Part shown: piece after piece, positions 55,127 through 64,000 of the stretch
How positions within the stretch are numbered: the stretch's first letter is position 1
How the letters are laid out: the number at the start of each line of letters is the position of its first letter
Assembly (NCBI GenBank): GCA_963711065.1
Contig: CAVQCO010000002.1
Location: 248,001 to 312,000 of the forward strand
DNA length: 64,000 bases
From: Bog-473 sp963711065
Lineage (GTDB): Bacteria > Actinomycetota > Acidimicrobiia > Acidimicrobiales > RAAP-2
Direction: 5' to 3'
The notes under the pieces: generated by a model
The model's input: the letters and a program-made list of their open reading frames with translations, nothing else
Databases searched by the model: none
Told to the model about the DNA's origin: nothing
Translations under genes and position numbers: made by a program

Positions 55127-56965
55127 GTGAGCTCACCTCCCATGCCGGTCAACGCGGGCGAGGGTGCCTTCGACCCCTCGGTGCGCTGGTTCCAGCACGC
55201 CGTGTTCTACGAGGTGCTCATCCGGGGCTACTACGACGCCAACAACGACGGCACCGGGGACTTGCGCGGCCTGCGCGAGAAGTTGGACTACATCGAGTGG
55301 CTCGGCATCGACTGCATCTGGATGCTGCCCTTCTATCCCTCGCCGTTCCGCGACGGCGGCTACGACATCAGCGACTTCTTCAACGTCCACCCTGACTACG
55401 GCAGCATCGGCGACCTGGTGGCCTTCCTGGAGGACGCCCACCGCCGCGGCATCCGCGTGATCGCCGACCTGGTGATGAACCACACCAGCGACGAGCACCC
55501 CTGGTTCGTCGAGTCCCGCTCGTCGCGGGACAACGCGAAGGCGGACTGGTACGTGTGGAACGACGACGACCAGAAGTGGCCCGATGCCCGCGTCGTCTTC
55601 ACCGACGTCGAGCGCTCGAACTGGACCTGGGACGACACCCGCCAGCAGTACTACTGGCACCGCTTCTACCATCACCAGCCCGACCTCAACTACGAGAACC
55701 CCGAAGTGGCCGACACCATGACCGACCTCGTCCGCTTCTGGCTCGACCTCGGGTTCGACGGCTTCCGTCTGGACGCCGTGCCGTACCTCTACCAGCGCGA
55801 CGGGACGTCGGGCGAGCACCTGCCCGAGACGCACACGTTCATCAGGCGCATCCGCAAGCAGTTGGAGGCGGACTACCCGGGTCGCATCCTCCTGGCCGAG
55901 GCGAACGGCTGGCCGAGCGACGTGGCGGACTACTTCGGCGACGGCGACGAGTGCCACCTGTGCTTCCACTTCCCCCTGATGCCGCGGCTCTTCATGGCGG
56001 TGCGGCGCGAGCAGCGCTACCCGATCACGGAGATCCTGGCCCAGACGCCGGTCATCCACGACGGCTGCCAGTGGGCCATCTTCCTGCGCAACCACGACGA
56101 GCTCACGCTGGAGCAGGTCAGCGACGAGGAGCGGGACTACCTCATGGCGGAGTACGCCAAGGACCCGAGGATGAAGCGCCACATGGGCATCGGGCGCCGG
56201 CTGGCCCCCCTGCTCGACAACGACCGGCGCACCGCCGAGCTCCTGTACGCCCTGATCCTGTCCCTGCCGGGCAGCCCCGTGATCTACTACGGCGACGAGC
56301 TCCTCATGGGTGACAACATCTACCTCGGTGACCGGGACTCGGTGCGCACGCCCATGCAGTGGTCGCCCGACCGGAACGGCGGTTTCTCGGCGGCCGACTT
56401 CGCCCAGCTCTACCTGCCCCCCCTCATGGACCCCGTCTACGGCTTCAGCGCCCTCAACGTCGAGGCCCAGCTGCGGAACCAGGGCTCCTTCCTGCACTGG
56501 CTCCGGCGGATGCTCACCGAGCGGCGGGCGCTCCCGGTGATGGGGGTTGGCGCCATGGAGGTGCTGCCCTGCGCCAACCCGTCCGTGCTGGCCTACGTCC
56601 GCTCGGGGGAGGTCGCCGACATCCTCACCGGCGCCACCTCCACGGGGCCCTCGGTGAGCCCGGCGGCGGACGGCGCACTGGCCTGGGGCCGCTCCACCGT
56701 CCTCGCCCGCACGGTCCCGGCCGGCAACGAGAGCGAGGGGGACGAGGTCGTGCGCCGGCACCAGGCCGTGCTGTGCGTGCACAACCTCAGCCGCTTCGCC
56801 CAGCCGGCCGAGCTATCGCTGGCCAAGTGGGCCGGCTCCACGCCCTACGAGGTGCTCGGGAGGGTCCCGTTCCCCGTGATCACCGAGGAGCCGTACACGA
56901 TCACGCTGCCGCCGTACGGGTTCTTGTGGTTCGACCTCGCGCCCGAGGAGCCGGTCCAGGAATGA
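55127..56965 (+). CDS. treS: Trehalose synthase (maltose isomerase)
   Basis: A 612-residue GH13 enzyme interconverting maltose and trehalose. It shows H-A-V-F-Y-E-V-L-I-R-G-Y, the nucleophile aspartate at about residue 216 (G-F-R-L-D-A-V), the acid/base glutamate in L-L-A-E-A-N-G-W and the third acid in F-L-R-N-H-D-E-L. The C-terminal beta domain has an insert of about 30 residues rich in G, S, P and T. GTG 55127 or ATG 55142 may be the start. Coupled by ATGA to the maltokinase-like gene, a common pair in the actinobacterial trehalose-GlgE pathway. Confidence 0.94.
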   Translation: MSSPPMPVNAGEGAFDPSVRWFQHAVFYEVLIRGYYDANNDGTGDLRGLREKLDYIEWLGIDCIWMLPFYPSPFRDGGYDISDFFNVHPDYGSIGDLVAFLEDAHRRGIRVIADLVMNHTSDEHPWFVESRSSRDNAKADWYVWNDDDQKWPDARVVFTDVERSNWTWDDTRQQYYWHRFYHHQPDLNYENPEVADTMTDLVRFWLDLGFDGFRLDAVPYLYQRDGTSGEHLPETHTFIRRIRKQLEADYPGRILLAEANGWPSDVADYFGDGDECHLCFHFPLMPRLFMAVRREQRYPITEILAQTPVIHDGCQWAIFLRNHDELTLEQVSDEERDYLMAEYAKDPRMKRHMGIGRRLAPLLDNDRRTAELLYALILSLPGSPVIYYGDELLMGDNIYLGDRDSVRTPMQWSPDRNGGFSAADFAQLYLPPLMDPVYGFSALNVEAQLRNQGSFLHWLRRMLTERRALPVMGVGAMEVLPCANPSVLAYVRSGEVADILTGATSTGPSVSPAADGALAWGRSTVLARTVPAGNESEGDEVVRRHQAVLCVHNLSRFAQPAELSLAKWAGSTPYEVLGRVPFPVITEEPYTITLPPYGFLWFDLAPEEPVQE

Positions 56966-58194
56966 CGGCCGAGCGCGACGGAGCGCTGCGCACGCTGACG
57001 GAGGCGTGGCTGGGGCTGCGCCGGGTCGCGCCGGAGGGGGAGATCACCATCCTGCGGGCCGAGGTGCTGTGCCCGGGCCGCCCCGGGCTCCTCGACGTGG
57101 TGGCCCGGGTGGGGGAGCGCCGGGCGCACCTCGTGGCGGGCCTGCGCGGGGTGGCGGACGAGCCGCACTTCATGCGCGCCGGCGAGGAGGCGGCACTGGG
57201 CCTGCTCGACGACGAGCACGGCCTGGCCGTCTGCACGGACGCGTTGCGCGACGCGCAGCTGGCGCCGCTCCTGCTCGCCACGGTGCGCGGCGTCGCGACG
57301 CGTCCCGGGCAGGTGTCGGTCCTGCGCGACGACGACGACGCCACGGTGATCGACTGCGGCGACCGCGGGGACCTCATGGTCTTCCCCTGGCTCGTCGACG
57401 GGCCGCGGCCCGACGTGGACTTCATGGTCGCCCTCGACGAGGCCGGGTTCAACCACGTGGCGGCACCGCTGGTGCGCTGGGTCTGGGAGGGCCGCGACCT
57501 CGGCGTCGTGCAGGAGCCGCTGGCCGACCGGTCCGGGGGGTGGGCGCTGGCCCTGACGTCGCTGCGGGACTTCTACGCGTCGGGGGGGTCGCCCGAGGCG
57601 GCGGGGGGCGACTTCGGCGCCGAGGCGCGGGCGCTGGGCACCATGACGGCACGGATGCACCTCGCCCTCGACCGCGCCTTCCGGCGTGACCACGAGCGCG
57701 TCGTGGACTGGGTCGACGCCGCGGAGCGGGCCATCGCCGCCGCGGACGCATCGCTCCTGGAGGCGCCGGGCGTGGACGATCTCGTCAAGTGGATCCGGGA
57801 GAGCGACGGGCGGCTCCCGGTGATCCGCACCCACGGCGACTTCCACCTGGGGCGCACGGCGCGGACCGACCAGGGATGGGTCGTCAGCGACTGCTCGCCG
57901 GGCGGGGTCCTCGCCGGCGAGCCCGCACCGGGCCGGCGCACGCCGCTGGCCGACGTGGCCGACCTGCTGTGGTCGATGCACCGGGCGAGCGCCGTGGCCG
58001 CGGCGGAGCGGGACCCGGCGGGACGGCTCGGGCTGGCGGCACTCGGGCAGGCCTGGGAGGCCAGGAACCGGCGCGCCTTCGTGACGGGGTACCTGGGCAC
58101 CCCGGGGATCGGGGGGCTGGTCGGGCCGGACCGCGACCTGGTGCGGCGCCTGGTGTCGTTCCTGGAGCTGGCCCGCTCCGTGCGGGAGGCCTGA
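56962..58194 (+). CDS. Maltokinase-like protein
   Basis: A 410-residue protein with an N-terminal cap (residues 1-100) and an aminoglycoside-kinase-like fold. The catalytic loop H-G-D-F-H-L-G is kept, but the metal-binding D-F-E-G-E-P of maltokinases reads D-C-S-P-G-G followed by G-E-P. The downstream P-L-A-D-V-A-D-L-L-W-S-M segment agrees with the family. In homologues the enzyme phosphorylates maltose to maltose 1-phosphate for GlgE. Coupling to treS supports this, although the changed loop leaves activity open. Confidence 0.8.
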   Translation: MTAERDGALRTLTEAWLGLRRVAPEGEITILRAEVLCPGRPGLLDVVARVGERRAHLVAGLRGVADEPHFMRAGEEAALGLLDDEHGLAVCTDALRDAQLAPLLLATVRGVATRPGQVSVLRDDDDATVIDCGDRGDLMVFPWLVDGPRPDVDFMVALDEAGFNHVAAPLVRWVWEGRDLGVVQEPLADRSGGWALALTSLRDFYASGGSPEAAGGDFGAEARALGTMTARMHLALDRAFRRDHERVVDWVDAAERAIAAADASLLEAPGVDDLVKWIRESDGRLPVIRTHGDFHLGRTARTDQGWVVSDCSPGGVLAGEPAPGRRTPLADVADLLWSMHRASAVAAAERDPAGRLGLAALGQAWEARNRRAFVTGYLGTPGIGGLVGPDRDLVRRLVSFLELARSVREA

Positions 58195-58218
58195 GCGGGC
58201 CTCGACGAAGCGCCTCGA

Positions 58219-59199
58219 CTAAACGGCGAGGGCCGAGACCTTCAGGGTCTCGGCGGCCTCCTCGGGCGAGATCACGTTGATGGCCACACCGGTCCCGAGT
58301 TCGAAGCCGGCCGTCGTCGTCGCCTTGGGCCAGATGTGGGCGTGCCAGTGGTAGGGCTCGCCCACCCGGTAGGGGGCCGAGTGGAAGACGATGTTGTAGG
58401 CCACGTCGCCGACGGCGTCGGCCAGCTGCTGCAGCACGCGGCGGATCGCCTCCCCGACGGCGATGAGATCCTCGGTCGGGCTGCGGTGCAGGTGCGGGTT
58501 GTGCTCCCGGGGCATCACCAGCATTTCGTAGGGAACGGCGCTCCAGAACGGGCACACGACGACGACGCGGTCGTTGGAGTAGATCACGCGCTCAGTGGAG
58601 TCCTCCTCCGCCTCGATCGTGGTGCACAGCAGGCACGAGCCGACGAAGCGGGCGAAGCGGGCCTGCTCCTCGGCGAGCTCGCGGGGGATGAAGGACATGC
58701 CGAGCAGCTGGCCGTGCGGGTGCTCGAGCGAGGCGCCGGCCTCGCGCCCGGAGTTCACGATGGCCTGGGTGTAGCGCAGGTTGGGCTGCGAGGCGTGCTC
58801 CTCGAGCCGGTCGCGCAGGGCGGCCATGACGAGCTCGACCTGCTCCTGGCTCAGCATGCCCAGGGTGGCGTCGTGCTCGGGGGAGAAGATCAGGATCTCG
58901 TGGATGCCGCCGGCCGAGGCCTGGGTGAAGACGGGACCCCGGTTGGCGACCACGAAGGGCTCGTCGCCCTCGAAGGCGGGGTAGAGGTTGGGGACCACCC
59001 GGACCAGCCAGTGGCCGCTCGGGCCGTAGGTCTCGAGGGCGGGCGGCGTGTCCTCCTCGTTGCCGGGGCAGAAGGGGCAGGGGCGGTCCAGGACGTCGGG
59101 CGAGGGGGAGCGGGTCACGAAGGAGTAGGGCCGCTCCGAACGGCCGGGGCTCACGACGACCCAGCGGCCGGACAACGGATCGAGGCGCAGCTGGTTCAT
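58219..59199 (-). CDS. galT: Galactose-1-phosphate uridylyltransferase
   Basis: A 326-residue HIT-superfamily enzyme exchanging UMP between UDP-glucose and galactose 1-phosphate. It shows N-terminal R-W-V-V-V-S-P-G-R, a zinc pair C-P-F-C, the nucleophile motif H-P-H-G-Q-L, and H-W-H-A-H-I-W-P near the end. Some homologues act instead as ADP-glucose/ATP adenylyltransferases. ATG 59199 gives the conserved N-terminus; it converges with the maltokinase-like gene. Confidence 0.88.
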   Translation of the reverse strand: MNQLRLDPLSGRWVVVSPGRSERPYSFVTRSPSPDVLDRPCPFCPGNEEDTPPALETYGPSGHWLVRVVPNLYPAFEGDEPFVVANRGPVFTQASAGGIHEILIFSPEHDATLGMLSQEQVELVMAALRDRLEEHASQPNLRYTQAIVNSGREAGASLEHPHGQLLGMSFIPRELAEEQARFARFVGSCLLCTTIEAEEDSTERVIYSNDRVVVVCPFWSAVPYEMLVMPREHNPHLHRSPTEDLIAVGEAIRRVLQQLADAVGDVAYNIVFHSAPYRVGEPYHWHAHIWPKATTTAGFELGTGVAINVISPEEAAETLKVSALAV

Positions 59200-59348
59200 C
59201 GGTGCACTCTCTCGGGCGCTGCCGGGCCCGCCCACATCGCAATTTGCGTCATCTTCTTTCCCTCCACCTCTACGGTACAGGTTCCGCTCGCCGACTTGGC
59301 ACCACCATCGCGACGCCGTGACGCACCACCCGGTGCCCATGGGAGAAC

Positions 59349-59855
59349 ATGTCGGCCGTGCACCACCAGCCGGACGGAGCGGCCTTCGACGTCGTGCTGC
59401 TGCTGCACGTGGGCTGCGCGGTGGCCGGGCTCGTCACCACGGCGGCCGCCGCGGCCACCGCCACCCGCCTGCGCCGCCTGCTGCGGGCCGCGGTCCCGGT
59501 GCCCGAGCCGTTGCGGCGCTACTTCCGCCCGGGGGTCAACTGGGCGGGCCGGACCGTCTACGGCGTCCCGGTCTTCGGGTTCGCGCTGGTGGGCATGAGC
59601 CAGGGCGCCTACGCCCTCGGGGAGGGCTGGGTGCTCGCCGGCCTGGTCCTCTTCGCCGCGGTCGCCCTCGTGGCCGAGGGAGCCCTGTGGCCGGCCGAGC
59701 GCCGCCTCCAGGCCGCCGTCGGCGGGGTGGCGTCCGCGGCGCCGGTCCCCGGGGAGGCCTCAGTGGAGAGGGACGCGCGGTCCATGGCGCGGGCTGCCGG
59801 CGTCGCGCTGGTCCTGCTCGTTGCCGCGATGGTCGTCATGGTGGCGCAGCCTTGA
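59349..59855 (+). CDS. Uncharacterised small membrane protein
   Basis: A 168-residue protein with about four hydrophobic segments (residues near 15-38, 70-90, 92-112 and 148-166). It has an arginine-rich cytoplasmic loop and a Y-F-R-P-G-V-N-W-A-G stretch. It resembles DUF2269-type proteins in size and topology, but I cannot assign a function. Divergent from galT. Confidence 0.65.
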   Translation: MSAVHHQPDGAAFDVVLLLHVGCAVAGLVTTAAAAATATRLRRLLRAAVPVPEPLRRYFRPGVNWAGRTVYGVPVFGFALVGMSQGAYALGEGWVLAGLVLFAAVALVAEGALWPAERRLQAAVGGVASAAPVPGEASVERDARSMARAAGVALVLLVAAMVVMVAQP

Positions 59856-59904
59856 CGTTCCCACGGGACGGTGCGCTCCCCGCGGGATCGTGGTCCCCCG
59901 CAGG

Positions 59905-59936
59905 CCGCCCGGTCGGCTCAGGGACCGACCGGGCGG
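59905..59936. terminator. Bidirectional terminator hairpin
   Basis: CCGCCCGGTCGG (59905-59916) and CCGACCGGGCGG (59925-59936) form a perfect 12-bp GC-rich stem with an 8-nt loop. It lies between two convergent genes (stops at 59855 and 59977). No U-tract is present on either side, as is common for actinobacterial terminators. Confidence 0.8.
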
Positions 59937-59976
59937 TGCGGAGTCGTCAGCGGCTGTGTCGGCAGCCGCAGATTCA

Positions 59977-62900
59977 TCAGCCGCAGTAGAGCCCGCCGCT
60001 GCCACATCCACCGCCGCCGCAGCCGCCCCCGCCGCCGCACGGAGGCCGGCAGCCCCCGCCGCAGCCGCCACCGCCGCCGCAGCCGCCGCCGGGGAGGCCA
60101 CCGCCGCCACCGCCACCGCCGCCACCGCCGCCGCAACCGATCTTCTCGGAGCTCGACGACGAGGACGACTGGTAGTACGTGTTGCCGCCGTAGGAGACGG
60201 TCACGAGCGCCGACCCGTAGATCTGGTTGACCTGAATGCTGCACGACGCCACGCCGGACGAGTTGGTGACCGCGGTGCAGCTCTGGGTCGAATTCCCCGT
60301 GCCGAGCGTCTCCACCACGGTCTGCCCCGCGATCGGGGCTCCGCTCGAGGTGGTCAGCACCGAGCTCAGGGTCAGCGACTGGCCGGACGACACGCTGGTC
60401 TGGCCCGTGTAGGTGACGACGGTCGTGCGCCTTGTTCACGGTGAAGCAGCTGTGGCCACTGCTCGGCAGCAGGGTGGTCGAGCTCGTGCCGCCGCCGAAG
60501 GTCCCCGTGACGGTGTAGCCGCCCGAGGGTTCGGTCGGCGTGACGCTGCACGACGCCACGCCCATGGCGTTGGTCGTCGCGGTGCAGGTCTGCGCGCCGT
60601 TCACGGTCAGCGTCACCGTCTGCCCGCTGATCGGGGCGCCGGTGACCGAGTTGGTCAGGGTGCCCGAGACCGTCGTGGGCTGGCCGTAGGTGCCGGAGCT
60701 GGAGCTCACCGACAAGGTGGTCGGCGTGCTGACGGTGACGCTGCCGGTGGCGGTGGCCGGGACGTAGTAGTTGTCGCCGGCGAACTTGGCCGTCACCGGC
60801 GCCGGGCTCGTCGACTGGTTGACCTTGGCGATCACGCAGGAGGCGGCTCCGGTCGAGGAGGTGACGTCGCTGCAGCTCTGGGCCGAGGTCCCCGAGCCGA
60901 GCGTGAAGGTCACCGTCCGGCCGGCGATGGGCGTTCCCAGCGCGGGGTCGTCGGTGGTCAGCACGCCCGAGAGGGTGGCCGAGGAGCCGTTGGTCGCGCT
61001 GGTGGCACCGGTGTAGGCGAGCGTTGCCTCCTCGTGGGTCACCACGAAGCTGCCGTTCCCGGTGGTCGCCTCGAGGTGCGGCCACGGGGTGGTGTCACCG
61101 GCGAACGCCGCGGTCAGCGAGTAGGTGCCGGCCTGCTCGTTCGGCGTGATGGAGCACGAGGCCACGCCGCTGGCGTTCGTCATGACGGGACCGCCCGGGC
61201 ACGTCTGCGTCCCGTTCAGCGTGATCGTCACCGGTTCATTGGCTGCGGGCAGCCCCGTGTAATTGTCGATCAGGGTCGCCTGCACCGTGGTGGCGTCGTG
61301 GTAGTCGCCCGTCGCCGTGGGCACGTTCAGGGTGGTGCTCACCTGTTCCGGTCCGACGGTGATGTTGGGCTGCGTGACGGCCGTCTTGTAGTAGCCGTCG
61401 CTGGTGAACGTCACGGTCAGCGGCACCGGCCCGACCGTCTGGTTGACGTTGTCGATGGTGCAGGTCGCCGTCCCCGTGGAGTCCGTGGTGGGGTTGGGGG
61501 TGCACGTCTGCGCCGTCGCGCCGCTGCCGAGGACGAAGGTGACCGTCCGTCCGGCGATGGGGGCGCCCGCCGCCGGGTCGTCCGTCGTCAGCACGGCCGA
61601 CACCGCGAGGTTCTGGCCGTTGTAGACCGACGTCGGCCCCGTGTAGGCGATGGCACTCTCCTCCAAGGTCACGTTGAACGTCGACGCAGCGCTGCTCGGT
61701 ATCAGCTGGAGCGCCGTCGTCGGGTCGGGCGGGGTGTAGCCCGCGAAGGTCGCCTTCAACGAGTAGGAGCCCGCCTGCTCACTCGGCGTGATGCTGCACG
61801 TCGCCAGGCCCGCCGTGTTCGTCGTCCCGGTGCAGGTCTCGGTGCTGTTCATGGTGAACGTCACCGACTGGTTGGCGATGGGCACGTTGTTGCCGTCGGT
61901 GAGGATCGCGGCCAGGGCCCCGGGGGCCGGCACCAGGGGGGTGGCGTCCGCGTAGTCACCGGAGGCGGGGACGTTCTGCAGCGTCAGGGTCGTCGGTTCG
62001 GTGACGGTGATCGGGGTGGAGGTGCTGGTCGGCGCGTAGTAGTCCGGCGGCGGGGAGACGCTCGTCGTGATCGACACGTTCGTGGCCGGCTGGTTGACGA
62101 CGATGGGCGTGGTGCAGCTCACCGTGCCGTCCGCCGCGGTCGTGCCGGTGCAGGACTGGGCCGTGGGCCCCGAGCCGACGGTGAAGGTCACGGTCTGCCC
62201 CGGGAGCGGCTGCGGGGTGCCCGAGGTCGGGTTGGTGGTCAGGGTGCCGGACGGCGTGATCGGCTGCCCGTTGACCGCCGTCGTCGGCCCGGTGTAGGTC
62301 AGGCTCGTCGGCTCGAGGCCTTCCGGTACCGGGTTCGAATACGGGGTCGTGGCCTGGGGGATCGGTGTCGACGACGAGGTGTCGCCGCCGAACGACGCCG
62401 TGAGGGTGTAGCTCATCGACGGGCCGCCCGGCGTGATGACGCAGGTGGCCACGCCCTGGCTGTCGGTCGTGCCCGTGCACGAGTCCCCCCCGAGGGTCAA
62501 GGTGACCGGTTCGTTGGTGAGGGGTTGGCCACTCGTGTTCGTCAGCGTCGCGGAGACCGGTGTGGGCGTCCCGTAGACGATCGGGGTCGTCGGCGGCGTG
62601 ACGGTGAGTATCGGCGTCGGGTTGACCGGCGGCGTCGTCTGCGGTGTGGCCGCCTCGAGCTGGTTGTCGATCGAGAGGCCGTAGAGGGTGCCCGATGCCC
62701 CGGTGACCGTTTGCATGACGGCGCCCGAGGCGAGGTTGACCTGATAGATGTCCCCCGTGCTCGAGTCGCCGGTCCAGAACGACTGCCCGCTCGGGTCGAC
62801 GCTCATGGCGAACAGCTGGCCGCCGCATCCCTGCATGGACGAGCAGGCGTACGTCTGAATGACGTTGCCGCTCGGGTCGAGCAGGAGATCGGCGGACGAG

Positions 62901-63729
62901 TCGGCGACCAGGACGTCACCGTTGGCCAGGGTCTTCAGCTCGAAGGCCTGGTTCTGCGCCGTGCCACCGCCGGCCGCCGGCTGCGTCGACGGGAACGGTA
63001 CCGCGTTGAAGACGGGACCCTGCGTGGCCGTGCACTTGTTGTAGGTGAAGATCTCGGTGCCCTCGCTGGTGTAGTAGATCGTGCACTCGTCCTTCCCCAT
63101 GTCGATCCAGTCGGCGCCGGGCGAGTAGTCGTGCGAGAGCTGGCCGATGTCGGGCATGCGCGTCCAGCCGGCCGGCGCGGTCGCTGTCGCGAGCGTCACC
63201 GTGGGATCCGGGTGAAACTCGGCGATGTAGTCCGTCGTCTGTTGCCCGACGTACATGTTGCCCAGGTTGTCGAAGGTGATGGAGGTCGGGTTCTGCAGGC
63301 CGGGGAACGTCGCGATCTGGGTCCCGTCGGGCGAGAACTCGCTGACCTGGCTCAGGTTGTCCCCGAGGGAGTCGTCGTCGGTGACGTAGAAGTTCCCGTT
63401 GCGTGTCGAACGCACTGCCGACGGTGTAGTCGTTCCCGCCGCTGTTGTCGGTCAGCGTGTTGAGGTAGCTGCCGGACAAGGGGTCGAAGATGCGACACCT
63501 GCGACCCACCGACGGAGGCGAAGACCTGCCCCGACGCGAACGTCGGGGTGTCGGCCCCGGCCTTGGGGGTGAAGAGGAGCCCGACACAGCCCAGGACCAG
63601 GACGGCCGAGAGCCAGAGCGCAATGCGGCGCACGGCGGTGCCATGGACATCCGCCTCGGCACCGCTCCAGTCCGTGCTACCGGACGGGGTGTCGCCACCC
63701 GCGGACACGCGACCAATCGACAGTCTCAT
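59977..63729 (-). CDS. Large secreted protein: propeller-like head, eight Ig-like domains, Gly/Cys tail (three frame breaks)
   Basis: About 1250 residues after repair. It starts with a signal peptide (R-R-I-A-L-W-L-S-A-V-L-V-L-G, cut near A-G-A-D). A head follows with NHL/SMP-30-like repeats (I-T-F-D-N-L-G-N-M-Y-V-G, G-T-L-Y-G-L-S-I-D). Then come eight Ig-like (Big_3-like) domains of about 90 residues, alternating between two types in four A-B pairs, each with two cysteines. A serine run and a ~50-residue tail with eight cysteines in glycine runs end the protein. One-base excesses near 63495, 63405 (ACGCAACGG) and 60430 (GCGCACG) break the frame; repair restores I-F-D-P-L, T-N-G-N-F-Y and K-A-T-T-V-V-T-Y-T-G. 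Likely a surface or matrix protein. Confidence 0.8.
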
Positions 63730-64000
63730 CAGAATGCCCCCCTCGTGGCTGCACGGCTCCCAGTACCGTGGTCACGGCTCCAGTGCGGCTTCTGCACGGC
63801 TCCCAGTGCCGTGCTCGCTGTACGCCTCCGCTGAGGTGCCACAGGCCACGGGTGTGCAGTCACCCGACCGTCCTGGTGCATCGTCACCGTTGGCGCGGTG
63901 CTTGCCTTCGACTATGAGGTGCAGTCGGGGGTGCCGACAGGGGCAAAAGACCTAGACGCGCGCTCCGGCGGGACAATTGCGAATGCCTTGTCCCGCGCGT
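63730..64000 (-). promoter_or_regulatory. Upstream region of the secreted protein with tandem repeats
   Basis: Three related units follow one another: GCACGGCTCCCAGTACCGTG at 63751-63770, a shorter CACGGCTCCAGTGC near 63773-63786, and GCACGGCTCCCAGTGCCGTG at 63794-63813. Outer units differ at one base and each can fold as CACGG/CCGTG. They may be regulator sites or a structured leader. The rest of the segment to the window end shows no gene. Confidence 0.45.

Noticed and set aside
59977..60140. RiPP (microcin B17-like) precursor
   Set aside because: The Gly/Cys tail is fused to a large exported protein, and no cyclodehydratase, dehydrogenase or dedicated exporter gene is present in the window.
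60413..63463. Open frame of about 1000 codons on the plus strand opposite the Ig-repeat gene
   Set aside because: Arises from GC-rich codon bias on the opposite strand. It is extremely rich in Arg, Gly and Val, has no domain, and the minus-strand frame shows clear repeats and a signal peptide.

Overview
The window comes from a high-GC actinobacterium, most likely an acidimicrobial or related lineage. The right 40 kb carries the classic actinobacterial chromosomal order lysA, hom, thrC, rho, rpmE, prfA, prmC, Sua5-like, glyA, wecA-type transferase and atpZ/I-B-E-F-H-A-G-D-C, followed by glpX, murA, meaB, treS and a maltokinase-like gene. Compared with that order as I know it from mycobacteria, argS (between the tRNA and lysA) and thrB (after thrC) are absent here.

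Positions 1-23549 are an accessory region anchored on an intact tRNA-Arg(CCG) gene (23478-23549, minus). Four partial copies of the 3' two-thirds of this tRNA lie to its left, in the same orientation, at about 567, 5076, 8402 and 10208. Each is followed by a related ~150-bp tail that ends in paired GATTGCCA motifs. They cut the region into modules of about 4.5, 3.3, 1.8 and 13.3 kb. The first carries a P-type ATPase and an erythromycin-esterase-like protein. The second carries MarR, hemerythrin, VOC and a mycothiol-dependent-type protein. The third carries one alpha/beta hydrolase. The fourth carries a hydrolase-cyclase fusion, an excisionase-like protein, a catabolic cluster and a tyrosine integrase. 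Only the module touching the tRNA has an integrase. The layout looks like serial insertion at one tRNA, newest next to the tRNA, and amounts to a cassette-like array.

The catabolic cluster (12892-21990) holds a secreted alpha/beta hydrolase, a DapB-like dehydrogenase, a ferredoxin, a TetR regulator, a P450, a Rieske oxygenase alpha subunit, a double-domain class III CoA-transferase and a broken aldehyde dehydrogenase. Three promoters of the cluster share a 28-bp promoter-operator arrangement, so they are probably one regulon for oxidising a hydrophobic acid or aldehyde and activating it as a CoA thioester. The substrate cannot be read from the sequence.

The core segment 23659-59855 is housekeeping: lysine and threonine synthesis, transcription termination, ribosome and release-factor functions, cell-wall precursors (wecA-type, murA), ATP synthase, sugar metabolism (rpiB, glpX, treS, maltokinase, galT) and a small degradative operon (TauD-type oxygenase, D-aminoacylase, MarR, thiolase-like). 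The right end (59977-63729, minus) encodes a very large secreted protein with a beta-propeller-like head, eight Ig-like domains and a glycine/cysteine tail.

About eleven single-base frame breaks occur, including in glyA, atpH, atpA and glpX. Most are an extra base inside a CGC or GCGCG stretch, which points to sequencing or assembly error in those genes rather than true pseudogenes.
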